Assembly (NCBI GenBank): GCA_031261245.1
Contig: JAISKU010000121.1
Location: forward strand, 1 to 13,096
Origin: Oscillospiraceae bacterium
GTDB lineage: Bacteria > Bacillota > Clostridia > Oscillospirales > Oscillospiraceae
Length of the DNA stretch: 13,096 nt
Reading direction: 5' to 3'
In this document: one piece after another, positions 6,786 through 13,096 of the stretch
How the letters are laid out: each line of letters opens with the position of its first letter
Position numbering within the stretch: position 1 is the first letter of the stretch
Made by a program: the position numbers and the translations under genes
The notes under the pieces: generated by a model
The model's database searches: none
The model's input: only the letters and a program-made list of their open reading frames with translations
Told to the model about the DNA's origin: nothing

Positions 6786-7724
6786 ATGACAGAAAAGAAG
6801 GATTTTCGCACCTCGATAGGCGGACAGGCGCTGATTGAGGGGATAATGATGCGCGGGCCGAAAAAGCAGGCGGTCGTCGTGAGGACGAAGGACGGGATTG
6901 AGAGCAAGGTGGACGACCTCAAGCTCTTGAAGGACCGGTATCCGGTGGTCGGGTGGCCGCTTATCCGCGGCGTCGTGAATTTCGGCGGCTCCATGATAAA
7001 CGGCGTGCGCGCGCTCATGTACTCGGCGAGCCTCACGCCCGAGGAGGAGGCGGAGCCGGAGTCGAAGTTCGACAAGTGGGTGACGGAAAAGCTCGGCAGC
7101 GAGAAGGCGGAGGGCGTGATAGTGACGATCACCGTCGTGCTCGGTATCGCGCTGTCGATAGGGCTGTTTATGCTGCTGCCGACGTTTCTGGCGGGGTTTG
7201 TGACGAAGTTCGTGGACAGCGCGATTCTGAAGAACCTCATCGAGGGCGTGCTGCGTATTGTGATTTTTGTGGCGTACATCGCGCTCACCTCGCGGATACC
7301 GGACATGCGGCGCGTGTGGCAGTACCACGGGGCGGAGCACAAGACGATATTCTGCTATGAGCGCGGATTACCTCTCACTGTGGAAAATGTGCGGGAGATG
7401 CCGCGCAAGCACCCGAGGTGCGGCACGAGCTTCATGTTCATCGTGATGATAGTGTCGATTCTCGTCTTTTCGCTCGCGCGGTGGCATACCGTCTGGGCGC
7501 GTATGGGGCTGCGGCTTTTGCTGCTGCCCGTCGTCGTCGCGGTGAGCTATGAGATAATAAAGTGGGCGGGGCGGCACGACAATTGGCTTACGCGGATAGT
7601 GTCCGCGCCGGGGCGGGCGCTTCAGAACCTGACGACGAGGGAGCCCGACGACGAAATGATAGAGGTGGCGATCGAGTCCATACGGCTCGTGCTGCCGGAG
7701 GAAGAGGGAGCGGACGCGTGGTGA
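6786..7724 (+). CDS. DUF1385 family membrane protein (YqhQ-like)
   Basis: This is a 312-aa integral membrane protein of a conserved family whose biochemical role I do not know. The N-terminal signature GGQALIEGIMMRGP (12-25) and the central YHGAEHKT (180-187) and HPRCGTSF (209-216) blocks are diagnostic. The conserved His, Glu and Cys residues there could bind metal, which is speculation. Membrane segments lie at about 111-138, 150-169, 215-232 and 240-258. The ATG at 6786 is preceded by AGGAG (6776-6780), which overlaps the kinase stop; longer readings back to 6654 lie inside the kinase gene and are rejected. The stop TGA overlaps an ATG (TGATG) at the prmC border. In Firmicutes this gene commonly sits beside prmC and prfA; prmC is present here, prfA is not. 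Confidence 0.92.
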   Translation: MTEKKDFRTSIGGQALIEGIMMRGPKKQAVVVRTKDGIESKVDDLKLLKDRYPVVGWPLIRGVVNFGGSMINGVRALMYSASLTPEEEAEPESKFDKWVTEKLGSEKAEGVIVTITVVLGIALSIGLFMLLPTFLAGFVTKFVDSAILKNLIEGVLRIVIFVAYIALTSRIPDMRRVWQYHGAEHKTIFCYERGLPLTVENVREMPRKHPRCGTSFMFIVMIVSILVFSLARWHTVWARMGLRLLLLPVVVAVSYEIIKWAGRHDNWLTRIVSAPGRALQNLTTREPDDEMIEVAIESIRLVLPEEEGADAW

Positions 7725-7787
7725 TGACGCATAAACACGTATAACGACGTCTATCTTGAGACGCGCAACGCCCTGCGGCGCGGCGGC
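7724..7787 (+). other. Upstream coding extension of prmC with no standard start codon
   Basis: In the prmC frame, reading continues upstream of the GTG at 7788 to a TGA at 7725-7727. Codons 7731-7787 encode INTYNDVYLETRNALRRGG, which looks like the true PrmC N-terminus (Clostridia proteins begin near M-x-TYND). The only candidate start in frame at the right place is ATA at 7731, with GGTGAT (7720-7725) five bases upstream. A normal ATG at 7724 overlaps the preceding stop but is in another frame and hits TAA at 7742 after six codons. So this is an ATA start, a recent or artefactual base change, or a real frameshift. Confidence 0.6.
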
Positions 7788-8591
7788 GTGTCCTCGCCGG
7801 AGCTTGAGGCGAGGCTTATCGTCCAGCGCGCCTCCGGCAAGTCACGCGAGGATTACCTGCGCGACGGGGCGCAATTCTCCCCGGCGGAGTTCGAGCTGGC
7901 CGTGTCGGCCATGCAGTCGCGGCGGCTGCGCGGGGAGCCGGTGGCGTACATAACGGGCGAGTGGGAGTTCTACTCCCTGCCGATAAAGGTGTCGCGCGAG
8001 GTGCTGATTCCGCGCGCGGACTCCGAGGTCATTGTGGACAGGGCGATAGCCCGCCTCGCGGCGCGTGAGCCGCCCGCGCGCGTGCTCGACCTGTGCGCGG
8101 GGAGCGGCTGTCTCGGCCTCGCCGTCGCGGAGAACGTGCCGAGCGCGAAGGTCGTGCTCGCGGAGAAGTTCCCGGGCGCGATAAGGCTGTGCCGGATAAA
8201 CACGCTGAAGAATTCGCTTACGCGGCAGGTGATATCCGCGAGGGTGGACGCGCTGGAAACTCCGCCGAGGCTTTTCGGGCGGTTTGACGTGATACTCTGC
8301 AACCCGCCGTACATTCCGTCGGGCGATATCGCGGGGCTCGACAATTCGGTGAGGGGTTTTGAGCCGAGGCGCGCCCTCGACGGCGGGGCGGACGGGCTGG
8401 ATTTCTTCAAGGCGGTCGCGGGGAAGTGGAAAGCCGTTATCAAGAGCGGCGGCTGGCTTATATTCGAGTGCGGCGCGGGACAGGCGGAGTACGTCGTGCG
8501 GATTATGCGGGAGAACGGGTTTAACAACATCGAGGTCACGCGCGACACCGCGGGAATCGCGCGCGCGGTCGAGGGGAAAATAAAAATTTAG
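7788..8591 (+). CDS. prmC: Release factor glutamine methyltransferase
   Basis: PrmC uses S-adenosylmethionine to N5-methylate the Gln of the GGQ loop in release factors RF1 and RF2, in the cytosol, improving termination. From the GTG at 7788 the protein is 267 aa; with the upstream coding extension to 7731 it would be 286 aa, the usual family size. Numbering from 7788: the helical substrate domain ends near GEPVAYITGEWEFY (49-62), followed by LIPRADSE (73-80), SAM motif I LDLCAGSGCLGLA (100-112) and the catalytic NPPY (172-175), then FEPRRALDGGADGL (191-204). LIPRADSE departs mildly from the usual LIPRPDTE. The catalytic domain is intact; only the start is in doubt. The stop TAG overlaps the recA ribosome binding site. 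prfA, its usual neighbour and substrate gene, is not here. Confidence 0.9.
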   Translation: MSSPELEARLIVQRASGKSREDYLRDGAQFSPAEFELAVSAMQSRRLRGEPVAYITGEWEFYSLPIKVSREVLIPRADSEVIVDRAIARLAAREPPARVLDLCAGSGCLGLAVAENVPSAKVVLAEKFPGAIRLCRINTLKNSLTRQVISARVDALETPPRLFGRFDVILCNPPYIPSGDIAGLDNSVRGFEPRRALDGGADGLDFFKAVAGKWKAVIKSGGWLIFECGAGQAEYVVRIMRENGFNNIEVTRDTAGIARAVEGKIKI

Positions 8592-8603
8592 GGGGATATT
8601 GTA

Positions 8604-9725
8604 ATGGCGAAGGAGAGAAAGGCGACGACGTTCGCCTCGCAGGCAAAGACGGAGGATCGCAAAAAGGCGCTGGACACGGCGCTCGCGCAGATCGAGAAGA
8701 GCTATGGCAAGGGCAGCATAATGCGGCTCGGCGAGAACCTGAACATAAGCGTGGACGCGATTTCGACGGGGTCGCTGACCCTGAACCTCGCGCTCGGCAT
8801 CGGCGGGGTGCCGCGCGGGCGCATAATCGAGATTTACGGGCCGGAGAGCTCCGGCAAGACCACGCTCGCCCTGCACGTCGTGGCGTCCGCGCAGAAGGCG
8901 GGCGGCGAGTGCGCGTTCATCGACGTGGAGCACGCGCTTGAGCCCGCGTACGCGCGCGCGCTCGGCGTGGACATCGACAATCTGCTCATTGCGCAGCCGG
9001 GAACGGGCGAGGACGCGCTGGCGATAACGGACACGCTCGTGCGCTCCGGCGCTTTAGACGTCGTGGTGGTGGACTCGGTCGCGGCGCTTGTGCCGCGCGC
9101 GGAGATCGAGGGCGAGATAGGCGACAGCACCGTGGGGCTTATCGCGAGGCTGATGAGTCAGGCTCTGCGCAAGCTCGCGGGGTCGATTTCGCGCACGAAC
9201 TGCATCGTGATATTCATCAATCAGCTGCGCGAGAAGATCGGCGTGGTGTACGGGAATCCGGAGACGACGCCGGGCGGGCGCGCGCTGAAGTATTTCTCGA
9301 GCGTGCGGATCGACGTGCGGCGCGGAGAGCCGATAAAGGACGGGACGACGGTGATCGGCAACCACACGAAGGCGAAGATAGTCAAGAACAAGGTCGCGCC
9401 GCCGTTCAAGGTCGCGGAGTTCGACATAATGTACGGCGAGGGCATCTCGCGCACGGGAGAGATCGCGGATCTCGGCGTGGAGCTCGGGATTATCGAAAAG
9501 GGCGGGGCGTGGTTCACCGTCGAGGGGAACAGAATGCAGGGGCGCGACGCCGTAAAGACGTTTTTGAAGGAGAATCCGGAGATTGCAGACGCGCTTGAGG
9601 AGCGGATTTACGAGAACGCCGAAAAGCTCGCCTCCAAGGCCGCGAAATCGCCGGCAAAGGGCGGCGACGCGGACACCGGCACGGGCGCGGCCGTGGACAT
9701 CGCGGCGGACGATTTTGACGAATGA
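8604..9725 (+). CDS. recA: Recombinase A
   Basis: RecA is the cytosolic ATP-dependent strand-exchange protein of homologous recombination and the co-protease for LexA. The 373-aa product has the N-terminal polymerisation helix, Walker A GPESSGKT (79-86), the catalytic Glu region CAFIDVEHALEP (103-114), Walker B VVVVDS (153-158), the L2 block from INQLREKIG (205-213) to YGNPETTPGG (216-225), and a low-complexity acidic tail ending DDFDE. In the L1 region the usual GDSHVGLQARL reads GDSTVGLIARL, a change of the common His to Thr. AGGGGG lies eight bases before the ATG and overlaps the prmC stop. recX overlaps the 3' end. No promoter or LexA-type box is visible just upstream, so expression probably depends on read-through from prmC or further up. 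Confidence 0.98.
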   Translation: MAKERKATTFASQAKTEDRKKALDTALAQIEKSYGKGSIMRLGENLNISVDAISTGSLTLNLALGIGGVPRGRIIEIYGPESSGKTTLALHVVASAQKAGGECAFIDVEHALEPAYARALGVDIDNLLIAQPGTGEDALAITDTLVRSGALDVVVVDSVAALVPRAEIEGEIGDSTVGLIARLMSQALRKLAGSISRTNCIVIFINQLREKIGVVYGNPETTPGGRALKYFSSVRIDVRRGEPIKDGTTVIGNHTKAKIVKNKVAPPFKVAEFDIMYGEGISRTGEIADLGVELGIIEKGGAWFTVEGNRMQGRDAVKTFLKENPEIADALEERIYENAEKLASKAAKSPAKGGDADTGTGAAVDIAADDFDE

Positions 9726-10249
9726 GCGGGCCGGACGGCGGGTTTGAGCCGCTTGCGGAGTACGAGACGGAGCTGAGTCGGGCGCAGAAGCGCGCGCTGA
9801 ACGTGCTCGGCGCGCGCACGATGTCGCGCGGCGCGATGGAGAAGCGGCTGCGCGAGCTCGGCGAGGACGAGGAAACGGCGGCGGACACGGCGGACTGGCT
9901 CGCGCGGATCGGTCTGATCGACGACGCGCAGTACGCGCGGGAGATAGTCGCGTCGTGCGTGCGCAGCGGCTACGGCGCGCGGCGGATACGCGAGGAGCTG
10001 TACAAGCGGTACATCCCGCGGGAGCTGTGGGACGCCGCGCTCGGCGAGCTTGAGGACGGCGAGACCGTCGCGGCGGCGGAGGCGTTCATCGCGAAGAAGC
10101 TGCGCGGGGAGACGCCGGATTTCGACGACAGGCGGAAAATCGGCGCGGCGCTCGCCCGGCGCGGTCACGGCTGGGGCGACATTAACGCGGCGTTTGAGCG
10201 ATATATTGAAGGGCTAAACGACACGGAGGGCGACGCGGGCGATTGGTAA
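9722..10249 (+). CDS. recX: RecX regulatory protein
   Basis: RecX binds RecA filaments and limits their activity. The 175-aa product shows the helical-repeat pattern of the family: ALNVLGARTMSRGAMEKRL (29-47), then ADWLARIGLIDDAQYARE (57-74) and GYGARRIREEL (83-93). Its ATG overlaps the recA stop as ATGA, so translation should be coupled to recA; no good Shine-Dalgarno is present. The last codons (Gly-Asp-Trp) and the TAA stop lie inside a hairpin repeat, so the extreme C-terminus appears to be supplied by the repeat. The match is mainly by pattern and by position after recA, which together make the call strong. Confidence 0.9.
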   Translation: MSGPDGGFEPLAEYETELSRAQKRALNVLGARTMSRGAMEKRLRELGEDEETAADTADWLARIGLIDDAQYAREIVASCVRSGYGARRIREELYKRYIPRELWDAALGELEDGETVAAAEAFIAKKLRGETPDFDDRRKIGAALARRGHGWGDINAAFERYIEGLNDTEGDAGDW

Positions 10250-10260
10250 TCGCCCCTACA
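10236..10260. repeat. Hairpin repeat carrying the recX stop codon
   Basis: The arms GGGCGATT (10237-10244) and AATCGCCC (10248-10255) form a perfect 8-bp stem around GGT, followed by CTACA. The recX TAA spans the loop and right arm (10247-10249). At 25 bases it has the same length and layout as the right half of the element at 1811-1860. No U-run follows, so it is not a standard terminator. Confidence 0.65.
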
Positions 10261-10288
10261 GGGACGACGGCGCGTCGAAACGGAGAAC

Positions 10289-10292
10289 GGAG
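10289..10292 (+). promoter_or_regulatory. Shine-Dalgarno supporting the TTG start of rimO
   Basis: GGAG lies eight bases before the TTG at 10301. It supports this start over the in-frame ATG at 10316, which would leave only four residues before the conserved SLGC motif. Confidence 0.5.
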
Positions 10293-10300
10293 AATAATTT

Positions 10301-11626
10301 TTGCAAACTGTATGCATGATATCGCTCGGGTGCGCGAAAAACCTCGTGAACAGCGAGCAGATGATGGGCGCGCTCGCCGCGGCGGGGTACGCGATATCGC
10401 CGGAGCCGGAGGGCAGCGACGTCGTGATTGTGAACACGTGCGCGTTTATCGGGCCGGCAAAGCAGGAGGCGATTGACACGCTTCTCGAGCTCGGCGCGAT
10501 GAAAACGGCGGGGAGAATAGGCAAAATCGTCGCGGCGGGCTGTCTCGCGGAGCGGTACCGCGACGAGATCGCGGCGGAGCTGCCCGAGGTGGACGCGTTC
10601 GTCGGCGTCGGGGCGTTCGGGGAGATAGCGGCGGCGGTCGAGGGCGCGCTGACGGGCGCGCGGACGGCGCTTTTCCCGCCGCCGGAGGAGTGCGACGACA
10701 GTTTGCCGCGCGCGCTGTCCTCGCCGGGGGCGTGGGCGTACCTGAAGATTGCCGACGGGTGCGACAACCGCTGCGCGTTCTGCGTCGTGCCGTCGATTCG
10801 CGGGAAGTACCGCAGCCGCGCGGAGGAGGATATTCTGCGCGAGGCGCGGGAGCTCGCAGAGAGCGGCGTGCGCGAGGTGATTGTGATTGCGCAGGACACG
10901 ACGCGCTACGGGCTTGACCTGTACGGGGAGCGGCGGCTGGCGGGGCTGCTGCGGAAAATCTCCGAGATTGACGGGATTTTGTGGATACGGCTGCACTACA
11001 TGTACCCGGACGACGTGCCGGAGGAGCTGATACGCGAGCTGCGCGACAATCCGAAGATACTCAAATACCTCGACATCCCGATTCAGCACATAAACGACGG
11101 GATTTTGAAGAAAATGCGGCGGCGCGGAACCGGCGCGGAGATACGGGCGCTTATCGCGCGGCTTCGCGCGGAGATTCCGGGCGTGGTGCTGCGCACGAGC
11201 TTGATTACCGGTCTGCCCGGCGAGGGCGAGGCGGAGTTCGAGGAGCTGTGCGGGTTTCTGCGGGAGGCGAAATTTGAGCGCGGCGGCGTGTTCCCCTACT
11301 CACCGGAGGAGGGGACGGAGGCGTTTTCGATGGAGCGGCCGGACAGCGAGACGGCGTACGCGCGCGCGGAGGCCGTCGAGGAGCTGCAATCGCGGATTAT
11401 GGACGGCTTCAACGCGGAGCGCACGGGGAAGGTTGAGACGGTGCTCGTCGAGGCGCTTGAGGACGGCGTGTACCTCGGGCGGGGCTACGCCGAGTCGCCG
11501 GACATCGACGGGGTGGTCGTCATAACGGGGGAGAATTTGCGGATCGGGGATTTTATCGAGGTGAAAATCATAGGCTCTGACGGCGGGGACGCCGTCGCGG
11601 AGCCGGTTACCGGAGGGAGCGCGTGA
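10301..11626 (+). CDS. rimO: Ribosomal protein S12 methylthiotransferase
   Basis: RimO is a radical-SAM enzyme with two iron-sulphur clusters that adds a methylthio group to an Asp of ribosomal protein S12. In the 441-aa product the N-terminal UPF0004 domain carries Cys11 (SLGCAKNLVNSE), Cys47 and Cys81 for the auxiliary cluster. The radical-SAM motif CDNRCAFC holds Cys154, Cys158 and Cys161. A TRAM domain fills about 372-435. The SLGCAKNLVNSE and PSIRGKYRSR blocks and the RLHYMYPDD stretch favour RimO over the tRNA enzyme MiaB. The TTG start at 10301 places the protein start where family members begin. recX lies 51 bases upstream, with a hairpin repeat between; pgsA follows almost at once. 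Confidence 0.95.
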   Translation: MQTVCMISLGCAKNLVNSEQMMGALAAAGYAISPEPEGSDVVIVNTCAFIGPAKQEAIDTLLELGAMKTAGRIGKIVAAGCLAERYRDEIAAELPEVDAFVGVGAFGEIAAAVEGALTGARTALFPPPEECDDSLPRALSSPGAWAYLKIADGCDNRCAFCVVPSIRGKYRSRAEEDILREARELAESGVREVIVIAQDTTRYGLDLYGERRLAGLLRKISEIDGILWIRLHYMYPDDVPEELIRELRDNPKILKYLDIPIQHINDGILKKMRRRGTGAEIRALIARLRAEIPGVVLRTSLITGLPGEGEAEFEELCGFLREAKFERGGVFPYSPEEGTEAFSMERPDSETAYARAEAVEELQSRIMDGFNAERTGKVETVLVEALEDGVYLGRGYAESPDIDGVVVITGENLRIGDFIEVKIIGSDGGDAVAEPVTGGSA

Positions 11627-11627
11627 T

Positions 11628-12152
11628 ATGAACACCGCAAACAAGCTTACAATGCTGCGCGTAGTCTTGATACCCGTATTTCTCGCCGTGCTGTACATAG
11701 GGTTCCCCTACAGCGGGTACGTGGCGATGGGGATTTTCATTTTCGCGTCCGTGACGGACATCGCGGACGGGCAGATCGCGCGCAAGCGCGGCCTCGTCAC
11801 CGATTTCGGGAAGTTCATGGATCCGCTGGCCGACAAGGTGCTTGTCGTCGCGGCGATGCTGTGGTTCGTCGGGACGGGCGTGATGCCCGCGTGGGCTGTG
11901 CTGCTTGTCGTCGCGCGGGAGTTCGCGGTGACGGCACTGCGGCTTATCGCCGCGGGGAACGGGCGCGTCATCGCGGCGGGAAAATCCGGCAAGGTCAAGA
12001 CCGCGTGTACGATGGTCTGCGTCGTGGAGCTGTTCCTCGGGTTCCCGACGTGGGCGAATTGGGCGGCCGTGGCGGTGATAGTCGCGACGACGCTGTACTC
12101 CGGCATTGAGTATTTTATTGTAAACAGGGACATTTTCGACTGGAAAAAATAA
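11628..12152 (+). CDS. pgsA: CDP-diacylglycerol-glycerol-3-phosphate phosphatidyltransferase
   Basis: This membrane enzyme makes phosphatidylglycerol phosphate, the committed step to phosphatidylglycerol and cardiolipin. The 174-aa product contains the complete CDP-alcohol phosphotransferase motif: Asp44, Asp47-Gly48, Ala51-Arg52, Gly61, Asp65 and Asp69. Several hydrophobic segments surround it (about 8-25, 30-45, 70-108, 126-137 and 143-165). The ATG lies one base after the rimO stop, with GGAGGG (11612-11617) ten bases upstream inside the end of rimO, so the two are surely cotranscribed. rimO-pgsA is a common Firmicutes pair, often followed by cinA and recA; here cinA is absent and recA lies upstream. 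Confidence 0.94.
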   Translation: MNTANKLTMLRVVLIPVFLAVLYIGFPYSGYVAMGIFIFASVTDIADGQIARKRGLVTDFGKFMDPLADKVLVVAAMLWFVGTGVMPAWAVLLVVAREFAVTALRLIAAGNGRVIAAGKSGKVKTACTMVCVVELFLGFPTWANWAAVAVIVATTLYSGIEYFIVNRDIFDWKK

Positions 12153-12174
12153 CAAACAAAAAGGACTGACACAT

Positions 12175-13083
12175 TTGGATTTCCAACCCCTTACGCTGGA
12201 CAGCATAGACTGTTTGAGACCGTATTTCACGAGCAACGCGCGCAGAATCTGTGACTCCACCATCGGCGGCACGTTCATGTGGCGCGACCTGTGCTCCACG
12301 CAGTACGCGATATCGGGCGGCGCGCTTTTCCTCAAGGCCGAGTACATGCCCGGCGTCACGGCGTTCGCCCCGCCGAGAAGTCCCGGAGTGGCGCCGGAGA
12401 CGCTTATCGACCCGATTGTCGAATACTGCCGCGAGAACGGTCTGCCGCCGAGGCTGTGCGCCGTGTCCGGGAGCTTTCACATGGCGGTGCGGCGGCTTTT
12501 CCCCGACGCGCGGGAGCGGACGGATCAGGCGTGGAGCGACTATCTGTACAACGCGGAGGACCTCGTAACCCTCGCGGGGCGGCGGTACTCCGGACAGCGC
12601 AACCACATTAACAAGTTCATGAGGCTCTACCCCGAGTGGCGGTTTGAGGCGGTGGACGGGCGGAACCTCGCAAAGGTGCGGGCGTTTTTCGACAGCTACT
12701 CACGCGAGCACACGAAGGACTACGAGGCGTACGAGGAGGGCAACCGCAAGGCGATAGAGGTGATAGACAACCTCGAAAAATACCGGCAGGTCGGCGGGGT
12801 GCTTTTCGCGGGGGACGAGGTGGCCGGGGCGGCGTTCGGCGAGACGGTCGGCGACACGCTTTTTGTGCACACGGAGAAGGCGCTGACCGAGTTTCAGGGG
12901 AGCTATCCCATGCTTGTGAACCAATTCGCGCAGACGTTCGCGACGGCGGACGGCATCCGGGTCGATCCGGAGGGCATAAAGTACATAAACCGCGAGGAGG
13001 ACGACGGGGTCGAGGGGCTTCGCACGTCGAAGCTGTCCTACCACCCGTGCGCGCTCCTCGAAAAATACATTGTAGAGCTGTAA
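12175..13083 (+). CDS. DUF2156 protein (phosphatidylglycerol lysyltransferase C-terminal-like domain)
   Basis: This 302-aa protein has no signal peptide or membrane segments. It resembles stand-alone DUF2156 proteins, GNAT-fold relatives of the aminoacyl-transfer domain of MprF. Recognisable blocks are DLVTLAGRRYSGQRNHINKF (129-148) and YINREEDDGVEGLRTSKLSYHP, which starts near residue 271. MprF adds lysine to phosphatidylglycerol at the membrane, but this protein lacks the flippase part and its substrate is unknown. The start is a TTG at 12175 with AAGGA nine bases upstream. It follows pgsA by 22 bases, so it is likely in the same operon, a hint that it acts on lipid or cell envelope (inference). 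The gene is complete, ending 13 bases before the window edge. Confidence 0.88.
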   Translation: MDFQPLTLDSIDCLRPYFTSNARRICDSTIGGTFMWRDLCSTQYAISGGALFLKAEYMPGVTAFAPPRSPGVAPETLIDPIVEYCRENGLPPRLCAVSGSFHMAVRRLFPDARERTDQAWSDYLYNAEDLVTLAGRRYSGQRNHINKFMRLYPEWRFEAVDGRNLAKVRAFFDSYSREHTKDYEAYEEGNRKAIEVIDNLEKYRQVGGVLFAGDEVAGAAFGETVGDTLFVHTEKALTEFQGSYPMLVNQFAQTFATADGIRVDPEGIKYINREEDDGVEGLRTSKLSYHPCALLEKYIVEL

Positions 13084-13096
13084 GAATATGATGAGA

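Noticed and set aside
1..13096. CRISPR array, tRNA, rRNA, IS element or prophage
   Set aside because: No spaced identical repeats, cloverleaf with a conserved T-arm, transposase or phage gene could be recognised on either strand.

Overview
The window reads as a stretch of ordinary chromosome from a GC-rich Clostridia (Firmicutes/Bacillota), most like an uncultured gut Oscillospirales or a relative. That placement is inferred from four things: the DUF1385-prmC and recA-recX / rimO-pgsA neighbourhoods; many near-consensus Shine-Dalgarno sites with mixed ATG/GTG/TTG starts; a PrmC N-terminus of Clostridia type; and small dispersed hairpin repeats. No phage, IS element, tRNA, rRNA or CRISPR array is visible.

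Left arm, minus strand (1-2936). metF (5,10-methylenetetrahydrofolate reductase) is followed after a 217-base gap full of hairpins by fhs (formate-tetrahydrofolate ligase). Two bases past the fhs stop a lipoprotein gene begins and runs off the left edge. MetF and Fhs belong to the same one-carbon/folate pathway. The AT-rich gap at 2937-3187 is a divergent promoter region.

Right arm, plus strand (3188-13083). Ten genes run in one direction with short gaps or overlaps, and no convincing terminator was seen between them: a lipoprotein with three calcium-loop-like motifs, an OmpR/PhoB response regulator, a HAMP sensor kinase, a DUF1385 (YqhQ-type) membrane protein, prmC, recA, recX, rimO, pgsA and a DUF2156 protein. 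The first three look like a signalling module. DUF1385 and prmC are usual neighbours in Firmicutes, but prfA, which often follows prmC, is replaced here by recA. recA/recX and rimO/pgsA are also familiar neighbours, with cinA absent. pgsA and the DUF2156 gene share a phosphatidylglycerol theme.

The points most worth a second look are these. (1) The start of prmC: family-like coding sequence continues 19 codons upstream of the first standard start, to an ATA codon, with an out-of-frame ATG just before it. (2) Three copies of a small hairpin repeat ending in CCCCTAC; one supplies the recX stop codon and one abuts the ribosome binding site of the response regulator. (3) An 18-base tandem repeat ahead of the response regulator. 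(4) recA inside an operon with no visible SOS box. Most of the window is housekeeping; I found no clear case for a wholly new system.
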